Below are positions 57,027 through 64,000 of a stretch of DNA of 64,000 nucleotides, piece after piece (within the stretch, counting starts at the first letter, position 1; each line of letters opens with the position of its first letter). The translations under genes and the position numbers were made by a program. Source of the stretch: Verrucomicrobiota bacterium (lineage in GTDB: Bacteria > Verrucomicrobiota > Verrucomicrobiia > Limisphaerales > J093); contig JAAYVR010000123.1 in the NCBI GenBank assembly GCA_012517065.1, positions 1-64,000 of the forward strand. The letters run 5' to 3'. The notes under the pieces are model-generated. The model searched no databases. It saw nothing but the letters and a program-made list of their open reading frames with translations, and was not told the DNA's origin.

Positions 57027-58417
57027 CAACAGACAAGAAGATTTTCGGCACAGACGGTGTCAGGGGCCGGGCCAACATCGAACCGGTCACGGCCGAGACG
57101 GCATTGAAACTTGGGCGGGCAGCGGCGCACGTTTTCAAGACGCTCGAAAGTCACGCTCGATCCAAGGGAAGGCACAAGATAGTGATCGGGAAGGACACGC
57201 GGCTTTCTGGGTACATGTTGGAGAACGCGCTGTCATCGGGAATACTGTCGATGGGGGTTGACGTGCTGTTCATAGGGCCGCTGCCAACGCCGGGGGTAGC
57301 GTATGTCACGAGGAGTTTGAGGGCAGATGCGGGCATAGTGATAACTGCGTCCCACAATCCATATGATGATAACGGGATAAAGTTTTTCCGGGCGGACGGC
57401 TACAAGCTTGACGACCAGATTGAAGCCGAGATTGAACATCTTGTTTTCAGCGGCGAGATCGAGCACATCCGGCCTGTTGCAAGCGAGATTGGCAAGGCGA
57501 TTCGCATCGATGATGCCCTTGGCAGGTACATCGAGTATGCGAAGGCATCATTTCCGCGGGGGATGACGCTTGATGGCATACGCATCGTTGTTGACTGTGC
57601 GAATGGGGCGACCTACAAGTCCACTCCATGTGTTCTGCGGGAGCTGGGTGCCGAGCTGGTGATACTGGGCAACACACCTGACGGCACGAACATCAATCTT
57701 GATTGCGGTTCGGGCCATCCGGACAAACTTTGCAGAGCGGTGCTCGAGCATCATGCGCAGGTCGGCATTGCCCACGATGGCGACGGGGACCGGGTGTTGT
57801 TGTGTGACGAGAACGGGACACTTGTGGATGGAGACGATGTTCTGGCGGTGTTGGGCATGGACATGCTGCAACACGGGAAATTGCCGGAGCGCACCGTAGT
57901 GGCGACGGTGATGTCGAATGCGGGGCTCGAGCATGCGATCAACATGGCTGGCGGGCGTTTGATCCGGACGCAGGTTGGCGATCGCTATGTGATAGACGAG
58001 ATGCTGAAGAACGGTTATGCACTGGGTGGCGAACAGAGCGGGCACATAGTGTACCGCGAGCATGCAACCACCGGTGACGGCCTTGTAGCGGCGCTGCAGA
58101 TGTTGCGCATAATGAAAAGTCGAAATGCTCTGTTGTCCCAGCTTGTCCGTTGCTGGAAAAGATTTCCTCAGAAACTGGTGAATGTGCCGGTGCGCGAGCG
58201 GGTCCCGTTCGAGAAGATGGAGGGTGTAATGGAGTTGCTATCCGAGGCCGAGACGGAGCTGAAAGCTCATGGCGGTCGGGTTTTTCTGCGTTATTCCGGG
58301 ACCGAGCCAAAAGCGCGGCTGCTTGTCGAGGCGCAAGAACAGCACCTTGTTGATAAATGGTGTGAGCGGATTGGTGAGCGGCTGCGCCAGCAATTCGGAG
58401 AGAAAATCCACTCGTGA
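57023..58417 (+). CDS. glmM: Phosphoglucosamine mutase
   Basis: 464 aa. The phosphoserine loop is GIVITASHNPYDDNGIKFF, the metal loop GDGDRVLLCDE, the sugar-binding loop GGEQSGHIVY, and the phosphate-binding FLRYSGTEPKARLLVE. The start FGTDGVRGRAN is diagnostic. It converts glucosamine-6-P to glucosamine-1-P for peptidoglycan and LPS precursors, and in other bacteria GlmM is physically controlled by CdaA. It is the third gene of the cdaA-cdaR-glmM set. Confidence 0.98.
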   Translation: MTTDKKIFGTDGVRGRANIEPVTAETALKLGRAAAHVFKTLESHARSKGRHKIVIGKDTRLSGYMLENALSSGILSMGVDVLFIGPLPTPGVAYVTRSLRADAGIVITASHNPYDDNGIKFFRADGYKLDDQIEAEIEHLVFSGEIEHIRPVASEIGKAIRIDDALGRYIEYAKASFPRGMTLDGIRIVVDCANGATYKSTPCVLRELGAELVILGNTPDGTNINLDCGSGHPDKLCRAVLEHHAQVGIAHDGDGDRVLLCDENGTLVDGDDVLAVLGMDMLQHGKLPERTVVATVMSNAGLEHAINMAGGRLIRTQVGDRYVIDEMLKNGYALGGEQSGHIVYREHATTGDGLVAALQMLRIMKSRNALLSQLVRCWKRFPQKLVNVPVRERVPFEKMEGVMELLSEAETELKAHGGRVFLRYSGTEPKARLLVEAQEQHLVDKWCERIGERLRQQFGEKIHS

Positions 58418-58471
58418 TCGGGTGTAGTGATTGAGCGAGAACGGGCGTTGGTTTGTCAGATTGGAAAGACG

Positions 58472-59449
58472 ATGTCGCAGACAATAAACAATGTGAACAG
58501 GACCGGGAGCCCGTTGGATGATTTCCAGCGTGAGTTTGGCGAGGCGTGGCGAGCGATGCCGAACAAGGGCTTGTTTTTTGTGTTGCTGGGTGGGTGGATA
58601 CTGTTGTTTGCGGTGCTTGGGAACCCGACGATGGGGTATTTCAAGACGCCGTCGCTTTTCGGGTGGTTGTACGGCACCTATACGCGGCCGGGGTCGGAAG
58701 ACGAACACGGTTTGTTGATTCCGTTTGTTGTATTGGGCTTGTTATGGTGGAAGAGGCGGGCGTTGCTGGAAGTTGAGAAGCGGGTGTGGTTGCCCGGGCT
58801 GGTCCCGTTTGCTTTTGCGGTGGCTTTGCATGTTGTGGGGTATTTGATTCAGCAACCGCGGCTGTCAGCGGCGGCATTGTTTGGTGGATTGTACGCGTTG
58901 ATTTCGGTTGTATGGGGTTGGCGGTTTGCGCGGGCGTGTTTTTTCCCGATGGTACTGCTGGTTTTCAGCATGCCATTGGGCGATGTGATCGAGTTTGTAA
59001 CAATTCCGCTGCGGATGATTTCGACCAAGGCAGCGTTGTTCGTTGTGCAGGACCTGCTCGGGATTCAGGTGGTGGCGGAGGGGGTTATCATTATGGATCC
59101 GAAGGGGGCCTATCAATACGAAGTGGCGGCGCCATGCTCGGGGATTCACAGTTTCATCGCGATGCTGGCTTTGACGACCATTTATGGTTTCATCACGTTC
59201 AGGACCAACTGGCGCAGGGGGCTAATAACATCGCTGGCGCTGCCATTGGCGCTGGCGGGTAATGTACTGAGGCTGGTTTGCATCATCGTGGCTGCTGAGG
59301 CGTTTGGTCGGGAGGCGGGCGAGTTTGTTCATAACTGGTTTGGGTTTGCCACGTTTTTGATGGCGTTGTTGGTGATGTTTGTGGTGGGCGGCTGGTTGAG
59401 GGAACCGGGCGTGGACAGCACCATGGCAGGGACTGCAAAGGCTGTATGA
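58472..59449 (+). CDS. Exosortase (EpsH-type membrane protease)
   Basis: About 325 aa with eight or so membrane helices. Catalytic-type residues of exosortases are all present: Cys in VAAPCSGIHSFIAML, Arg in LAGNVLRLVCII, His in EFVHNWFGFATF. Exosortases cut and anchor proteins carrying PEP-CTERM or similar C-terminal sorting signals and are tied to exopolysaccharide. ATG 58472 is chosen because of the purine-rich GGAAAG just before it. It overlaps the next gene by ATGA. No protein in this window ends with a recognisable PEP-CTERM tail. Confidence 0.92.
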   Translation: MSQTINNVNRTGSPLDDFQREFGEAWRAMPNKGLFFVLLGGWILLFAVLGNPTMGYFKTPSLFGWLYGTYTRPGSEDEHGLLIPFVVLGLLWWKRRALLEVEKRVWLPGLVPFAFAVALHVVGYLIQQPRLSAAALFGGLYALISVVWGWRFARACFFPMVLLVFSMPLGDVIEFVTIPLRMISTKAALFVVQDLLGIQVVAEGVIIMDPKGAYQYEVAAPCSGIHSFIAMLALTTIYGFITFRTNWRRGLITSLALPLALAGNVLRLVCIIVAAEAFGREAGEFVHNWFGFATFLMALLVMFVVGGWLREPGVDSTMAGTAKAV

Positions 59450-60240
59450 ACTGGCGGGTTTTTTTGGCGGCAGCGATTGCGCTTGGCTGCATGGCGGGCG
59501 CAGCCGGAGTGCTCTACAGGGTGAAATCCAATCAGCAGTTGGGCGCGCCGGGGTTGAGAGCCAAACCGTTGGCGGGGACTCACCGGGTCGAAATACAGTT
59601 GCCCGAGCGCGTGTTGGATTACAAATCCAAAGAAATGGCGCTGTCGGAGGTGGAAACAAACTCTTTGCCTGCGGATACCAGTTATGCGCGGCGATTGTAC
59701 GAGGCCCGGGACGGATTCAAACTGATGCTGGGAGTGGTAATGATGGGCACTGACCGAACCAGCATTCACAAGCCTGAGTTTTGTTTGACTTCGCAGGGGT
59801 GGCGAATTGTGGAACGGGAGACGCTGTCGATTCCCCTCGAGGAACCGCCGGGGTACCAATTGCCCGTGCGCAAATTCACGGCGAGCTTTGTCGGCACCGA
59901 TCGGGCAGGGAGCATTGTGCGGGGCAGCGGCGTGTATGTATTCTGGTTTGTGGCTGACGGACGGGTGACGGCGGGGCATTTGGATCGGATCAAACAAATG
60001 ACGTGGGATTTGTTGCGCACTGGTGTGTTGCCGAGGTGGGCTTATGTGAGCTGCTTTGCGACCTGTCAACCGGGCGCGGAGCAGGAGACTTACGAGCGAA
60101 TGAAGAAGTTCCTGGCTGCCGCGGTACCTAAATTTCAGACTGCTTTTCCAATGCCGCGCGGAGAGCATCGGATCGCTGCAAATTCAAGTGATCGTTTGAA
60201 CGGTCGGAGCACGCAGCGCGGCACAGGTGCAGTTGAATGA
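59446..60240 (+). CDS. EpsI-like exosortase-associated protein (DUF3485)
   Basis: 264 aa. One N-terminal membrane helix (FLAAAIALGCMAGAAGVLY), then a periplasmic DUF3485-like domain with MGTDRTSIHKPEFCLTSQGWRI, typical of EpsI. In many genomes it is either fused to or next to the exosortase; here it is a separate gene coupled by a four-base overlap. A low-complexity tail follows residue 230. It is the last gene of the eight-gene run. Confidence 0.9.
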   Translation: MNWRVFLAAAIALGCMAGAAGVLYRVKSNQQLGAPGLRAKPLAGTHRVEIQLPERVLDYKSKEMALSEVETNSLPADTSYARRLYEARDGFKLMLGVVMMGTDRTSIHKPEFCLTSQGWRIVERETLSIPLEEPPGYQLPVRKFTASFVGTDRAGSIVRGSGVYVFWFVADGRVTAGHLDRIKQMTWDLLRTGVLPRWAYVSCFATCQPGAEQETYERMKKFLAAAVPKFQTAFPMPRGEHRIAANSSDRLNGRSTQRGTGAVE

Positions 60241-60454
60241 TCCTGCGGAAGAAGTGGCATTTGGTTGCGGCTATACTTTTCCGTGGCGGTGCGGTGGGCA
60301 GAGTGACTTCGCTGCCTGCAGCTTGGCGTTGCGATCGGTAACCGGGGAAGAAGAAGGACATGTTGGGGGATGGTCTTGGGCGAATGGACAATCTGCGGGG
60401 GCTGGCAGGTTTTCCATGATAACGATTCAGCCCACAAAACGAGACTAACTGAGA

Positions 60455-61801
60455 ATGAAAACTCGTCAGAAACACTGTACGAATTCGGTTGAGAGACATT
60501 CCAGGCGCGCTTTTTTGGGGCGCAGCTCTGTTTTGGGCGTGGGCGCAGTTGTCGGGCTGCCTCAGATTGTTTGTCGAAGCGTGCTGGGCGCGGCGGGTCA
60601 ACCGGGCGCGAACGAGCAAGTAGGAATTGGGTTTGTGGGCATGGGTCGTCAGGCGGGTGACCTGCTGCGGATGCTGCCTGCGATCAAGGAAGCGCGGGTT
60701 GTGGCTATAGCCGACCTGAACCTCGAGCGTGCCGAGGCGGTCGCGGTCAGGTTCAATGCAGCGGCGATGCAGGACTACCGCAGGTTGCTCGAGCGGAAAG
60801 AGGTTGACGCGATAATCACGGCTACGCCCGATCACTGGCGAGCTCTGGTTTGCATTCATGCGTGCCAGGCTGGCAAGGACGTTTACGCGGAGAAACCGCT
60901 GACACTGACAATTCGTGAGGGGCGGCGCATTGTTGAGGCGGTTCGCAAGTACAATCGCGTTTTGCAGACCGGGAGCCAGCAGAGGACCTCGTGGCCGAAT
61001 CGTTGCGGTTGCGCGCTGGTACGGAATGGCGCAATCGGAAAGATCAAGCGGGTGATTGCGCACAACTATCCCAGTCCGTGGGAATGCGGGCTGCCGGCGC
61101 AACCTGTTCCGGAGAAACTTGACTGGGATCGATGGTGTGGTCCGGTTGAACCGATACCTTACAATCGGGATTTGTATTTGCCGCGTGCGAATCCGGGCTG
61201 GATTTCGTTCAGGCTGTTTTCGGGCGGCGAGATGACGGGGTGGGGGGCGCATGGGCTTGACCAGGTACAATGGGCTCTTGGGATGGACGACAGCGGGCCT
61301 GTTGAGGTGTGGCCGGAAGGGCCGCGGTTTGATCCGCCGACCTACACTGAACCTGAATCGCGGGAGCGCGGCGACAAGATTTGCAGCCAGCCAAAGGTGT
61401 TTTTCCGGTATGCGGGGGATATAATTGTCGAACTCGGCGACGGTCCGGCGGGTGGCGCGAAGTTCATCGGGGAAAAAGGCACCATTACGATAGACAGAGC
61501 GGTGTGCAAGTCTGACCCGCCAGAAATCGCTGAGAACGCATTGATCGAGCGTCCTGCGGGACTGGTGGAAAGCCACTTGCGCGACTGGTTCAACGCAATG
61601 CGGACGCGACAGCGTCCGGCTGCGGATGTCGAGATTGGACATCGGTCAGCCACGGTTTGCCACTTGGCGAACATAGCGCGGTGGACGGGGCAGAGGCTTC
61701 GTTGGGACCCCGTGAGGGAGGTTTTCCCCGACTCGCCCGAGGTTAACCTGTATTTGGATCGGCCGCGCCGCAAAGGATACGAATTGCCGGACAAGGTCTG
61801 A
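60455..61801 (+). CDS. Tat-exported Gfo/Idh/MocA family oxidoreductase
   Basis: 448 aa. Twin-arginine leader HSRRAFLGRSSVLGVGAVVGL. Nucleotide fold VGIGFVGMGRQAGDLLRML, family motif YAEKPLTLTI, then LQTGSQQRTSWPNR, and GWGAHGLDQVQWALGM in the substrate half. It shares the GSQQRT/GTQQRS feature with the protein at 796-2142, so these two are probably the closest paralogues here. The 214-base gap upstream holds no gene. Confidence 0.93.
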   Translation: MKTRQKHCTNSVERHSRRAFLGRSSVLGVGAVVGLPQIVCRSVLGAAGQPGANEQVGIGFVGMGRQAGDLLRMLPAIKEARVVAIADLNLERAEAVAVRFNAAAMQDYRRLLERKEVDAIITATPDHWRALVCIHACQAGKDVYAEKPLTLTIREGRRIVEAVRKYNRVLQTGSQQRTSWPNRCGCALVRNGAIGKIKRVIAHNYPSPWECGLPAQPVPEKLDWDRWCGPVEPIPYNRDLYLPRANPGWISFRLFSGGEMTGWGAHGLDQVQWALGMDDSGPVEVWPEGPRFDPPTYTEPESRERGDKICSQPKVFFRYAGDIIVELGDGPAGGAKFIGEKGTITIDRAVCKSDPPEIAENALIERPAGLVESHLRDWFNAMRTRQRPAADVEIGHRSATVCHLANIARWTGQRLRWDPVREVFPDSPEVNLYLDRPRRKGYELPDKV

Positions 61802-61811
61802 CGCCATTGCT

Positions 61812-61816
61812 GGAGG
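61812..61816 (+). promoter_or_regulatory. Shine-Dalgarno GGAGG deciding the nfi start
   Basis: GGAGG five bases before the ATG at 61822 is the clearest ribosome-binding site seen in the window. It rules out the track's TTG start at 61807, which lies upstream of it. Confidence 0.7.
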
Positions 61817-61821
61817 CGGTT

Positions 61822-62502
61822 ATGCGAGTCCCACGCCCGCCGCACAGATGGCGACTTTCACCGGCGCGTGCCATTGCTGTTCAGACGCGGCTTGCGGGCC
61901 GGGTTGTTGACAAGTGGGACGGCCGTGTGGTGCGATGGGTAGCGGGGCTGGATGCGGCTTTTTCGCGGTCACATTGCATTGGTGCGGTGGTGTTGTGGGA
62001 CCTTGCGAAGGGGGTTGTGGAAGAGCGGCACATTGCGGTGCGCCCGTTGATATTCCCGTACATTCCTGGTCTTTTGTCATTTCGCGAAGCGCCAGCGTTG
62101 CTTGGAGCCTTGCGCAAGCTTCGGCGAACGCCGGATGTATTGATGTGCGACGGGCATGGGATAGCCCATCCGAGGCGATTCGGTATCGCCAGTCACATCG
62201 GTGTTTTGACCGGGCTGCCGTCGATTGGCTGTGCGAAGAGCAGGTTAACCGGGGAGTATTATGAGCCCGGGCCTTGCCGGGGTGAGAGCGCGCCTTTGGT
62301 GGACCAAGGGGAAATAATTGGCGCAGTCGTCAGATGCAAGGCGAACACCAAACCTGTTTTTGTCAGCGTTGGCCACTTGATAGACTTGGGTTTGGCTGTC
62401 GAGACAGTTCTTGCTGCAGCTACGGTTTATCGTTTACCGGAACCGACACGGCTGGCCGACTTGTTGGTGACGGCAGCAAGGAAAAGATTCAACCGGCCAT
62501 GA
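61822..62502 (+). CDS. nfi: Endonuclease V
   Basis: 226 aa. Conserved acidic metal ligands are in VAGLDAAFSR, the PYIPGLLSFREAPALL wedge region, and LMCDGHGIAHPRRFGIASHIG. PSIGCAKSRLTGEY carries the conserved lysine. It nicks DNA near deaminated adenine (hypoxanthine) in repair. It follows the oxidoreductase gene by 20 bases and abuts the converging PfkB gene with no spacer at all (stop at 62502, other stop at 62503). Confidence 0.96.
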   Translation: MRVPRPPHRWRLSPARAIAVQTRLAGRVVDKWDGRVVRWVAGLDAAFSRSHCIGAVVLWDLAKGVVEERHIAVRPLIFPYIPGLLSFREAPALLGALRKLRRTPDVLMCDGHGIAHPRRFGIASHIGVLTGLPSIGCAKSRLTGEYYEPGPCRGESAPLVDQGEIIGAVVRCKANTKPVFVSVGHLIDLGLAVETVLAAATVYRLPEPTRLADLLVTAARKRFNRP

Positions 62503-63552
62503 TCAATCGGCTTGTTCGATTGGGGGTCGGTACTTGTATTTTCGGCCAAGGGCAAGCGCAGTTTTCAGGGGTTTCATGCCCGCGGTGCAGGAGGGGTCGG
62601 AGAGCGATGCTGCAGCGGCGCAGACGCCTGTTTCGAGGCTCCGCTGCAGGTCCCAGCCTTCGTGCAATCCCAACAAAACGCCCGCGCAAAACGCGTCGCC
62701 GGCGCCGGCCATGCCGGCAATGTACTTTTGGGGCAGATTGACCGAAGACTGCCAGAAGTCTTCGCCTTTGCGTGTGCGGGCGAAAGCGCCCTCGGGGAAG
62801 TGGATAATTACGAGTTCCTTTACGCCGAGCTGCAACATCGCGCCTGCGGCGTGGCGCAACGAGACAGGGTCGATTTTGCCGTCTGCCTGCCTTGTTTTGA
62901 ATCCGGTTGTGCGGCCTGCTTCGAACTCGTTTAGGATGCAATAATCGACATGTTGGAGTGCCGGAGTGACGATTTTAGCGAACCGGTCACTGTCCTCGCT
63001 CACGACATCGACGCTGGTTCTGAGTCCGGCTTTTTGGGCTTTGGCCAGCAGTGCTGCTGCTCTGGTTCCGTAATTCTTGTCGGGTTTGTCGAGCTCATCG
63101 AGCAGGAGCAGATAGCCGAGGTGGAAAATGCGGGCTTTGACACGATTGAAGTCGATGTCGGAACCGGACCAGAGGGCGTTTGCGCCGCGCATATGGAAGA
63201 ATGTTCTGCGTCCGCTGGCGATTTCTGTCATGACATCTGTGTAAGACGTGGGTGCGTCCTGGGTTTGGCGGAGGTGTTTGGCATCGATTTTGAACTTTCG
63301 GCAGTCGGCGAGGATGCGTTCGCCCAACTCATCTTTGCCGACCAAGCCGGCGGCGTAGAGCGGGAACGGGGCGCCGAGGATGGCGAGATCGACAAGCACG
63401 TTGTATGGGGCTCCGCCGGTGCCCTGGCTTTGACTGCGGATGTTGGCAAGGCTTTCCGGCTGGGGATAGACGTCAATCATTTTGACCTGGTCAATGATCC
63501 AGTTGCCGCCGGCGAGTATGCCGGAGCGTGTAGCAGAAGGTTTTGTGTTCAT
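62503..63552 (-). CDS. PfkB-family carbohydrate kinase
   Basis: About 349 aa, ribokinase fold. N-terminal di-glycine substrate region SQGTGGAPYNVLVDLAILG and LYAAGLVGKDELGERIL. The C-terminal catalytic signature is AGMAGAGDAFCAGVLLGLH, with the base Asp in GAGDAF. It phosphorylates a sugar or nucleoside with ATP; the substrate cannot be read from sequence. ATG 63552 is preferred over the track start at 63588. Confidence 0.93.
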   Translation of the reverse strand: MNTKPSATRSGILAGGNWIIDQVKMIDVYPQPESLANIRSQSQGTGGAPYNVLVDLAILGAPFPLYAAGLVGKDELGERILADCRKFKIDAKHLRQTQDAPTSYTDVMTEIASGRRTFFHMRGANALWSGSDIDFNRVKARIFHLGYLLLLDELDKPDKNYGTRAAALLAKAQKAGLRTSVDVVSEDSDRFAKIVTPALQHVDYCILNEFEAGRTTGFKTRQADGKIDPVSLRHAAGAMLQLGVKELVIIHFPEGAFARTRKGEDFWQSSVNLPQKYIAGMAGAGDAFCAGVLLGLHEGWDLQRSLETGVCAAAASLSDPSCTAGMKPLKTALALGRKYKYRPPIEQAD

Positions 63553-63729
63553 AACGTGCGATATCCGGCGCGGCTTTCGAGTTGTCATTCGGCGCCGACA
63601 TGGTTGTCACGCTTAAGGTTAAACACTTGCGGTTGGGTTGTCACTTCCAAAATCTTGGGCTGAGATTGAAGCTTGTACTTGCCAAACTGCCACAGGTTCA
63701 TAGAGTGTGCGTCTTTTAACCGCTGCTTC

Positions 63730-64000
63730 ATGAGTACGATATTGTCTGTGATACAGGCGCAGGCGGCCCAGCAGGACTCGCGGGCGGCCATGCTGCAAAT
63801 GATGGGCTTGCTGCTCATCATGATAGTGATGTTTTATTTTGCCATATGGCGGCCTCAGCAAAAGAAGGCAAAACAGCACGAAGAACTGATGAAATCGCTC
63901 AAGCCGGGCGACAAGGTTGTGACTGCCAGCGGGATATGCGGGGTGATTGTGAGCATTAGGGACAAGACAGTTTCAATTCGGTCGGCCGATGCGAAGCTTG
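63730..64000 (+). CDS. yajC: Preprotein translocase subunit YajC, cut by window end
   Basis: Not in the ORF track because it has no stop before the edge. The 90 codons visible read STILSVIQAQAAQQ, a single membrane helix (MLQMMGLLLIMIVMFYFAIW), then RPQQKKAKQHEELMKSLKPG and DKVVTASGICGVIVSIRDK. The 'RPQQKKAKxHxxLMxSLKxGDxVVTxSG' sequence is diagnostic of YajC. It assists the Sec translocon together with SecDF, whose genes usually follow and may lie just right of the window. Only about ten C-terminal residues are probably missing. Confidence 0.95.
   Translation, partial: MSTILSVIQAQAAQQDSRAAMLQMMGLLLIMIVMFYFAIWRPQQKKAKQHEELMKSLKPGDKVVTASGICGVIVSIRDKTVSIRSADAKL

Noticed and set aside
60227-60448. 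73-aa plus-strand ORF between epsI and the fourth oxidoreductase
   Set aside because: It overlaps the epsI end, has no ribosome-binding site, no hydrophobic or conserved segment, and ends just before the next gene.
60128-61642. 504-aa minus-strand ORF opposite the fourth oxidoreductase
   Set aside because: Shadow ORF of a gene with clear Tat leader and nucleotide fold; composition rich in Arg/Pro as expected for antisense reading.
63585-63731. 48-residue minus-strand reading (MKQRLKDAHS...) between pfkB-like and yajC
   Set aside because: It is less GC-biased and protein-like in look, but it starts inside the yajC start codon region, has no homologue I recognise, and no clear ribosome-binding site. 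Could be revisited with conservation data.

Overview
The window looks like chromosomal DNA of a Verrucomicrobiota bacterium, probably of the Pedosphaerae/Limisphaera type. This is inferred from gene content, not from a marker search. The pointers are a lone prepilin-like protein of the style common in this phylum, four Gfo/Idh/MocA oxidoreductases (three with twin-arginine leaders), a DUF6600-type Trp/Tyr-rich protein, exosortase plus EpsI, a DUF1343/NamZ protein, and moderately high GC. I see no rRNA, tRNA, CRISPR array, prophage or intact transposase. I annotate 46 protein genes. One of them, yajC, runs off the right edge and is absent from the ORF track. I also annotate two decayed gene tails.

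Layout. 1-0.8 kb: tandem and dispersed repeats plus a decayed coding tail. 0.8-9.1 kb: oxidoreductase, HEAT-repeat protein, ComEC, second oxidoreductase, prepilin-like protein. 9.6-18.1 kb: hisH (minus), a very large two-domain glycogen debranching enzyme (plus), and an exported beta-helix/CBM6 protein (minus), separated by repeat-rich gaps. 19.3-26.6 kb: gyrB-gyrA-mutL. 26.6-29.9 kb (minus): membrane protein, then a set of exported protein, ECF sigma factor and small membrane protein. 30.2-38.9 kb: DUF6600 protein, glycosyltransferase, alcohol dehydrogenase, rpoN, serine hydrolase, and an exported FGE-like protein. 39.0-43.8 kb: oxidoreductase, NamZ-like muramidase and two oligopeptide ABC ATPases in one run. 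44.0-48.8 kb: dprA, a response regulator/histidine kinase pair, and a TolC-like protein. 48.9-53.1 kb (minus): ceramidase-like protein, PIG-L deacetylase, Tat-exported DegT-like protein. 53.8-60.2 kb: one tight plus-strand run, maf-gloA-folP-cdaA-cdaR-glmM-exosortase-epsI. 60.5-64 kb: oxidoreductase, endonuclease V, PfkB kinase (minus), start of yajC.

How the genes fit together. The gyrBA-mutL block covers DNA topology and mismatch repair. ComEC and DprA are two parts of a DNA-uptake pathway, though the ComEC metallo-hydrolase part looks inactive. cdaA-cdaR-glmM is the classical c-di-AMP/cell-wall-precursor cluster, and here it is joined to folate synthesis upstream and an exosortase system downstream. 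NamZ with OppD/OppF suggests recovery of peptidoglycan fragments. The sigma-factor trio looks like a self-contained envelope-signalling unit.

The least explained content lies between the genes. At least seven gaps carry mosaics built from the same modules: an ATATGGGGACAG(A/G)CAC core, a GCGGCAGC-aa-GCTGCCGC hairpin, a CCGGAAATCTCACCGG inverted repeat with an optional second hairpin, and an agaa-loop hairpin whose stem changes in a compensatory way between copies. These modules generate many false ORFs in the track. They look like a non-autonomous, structured repeat family. No mobilising enzyme for it is present in the window.
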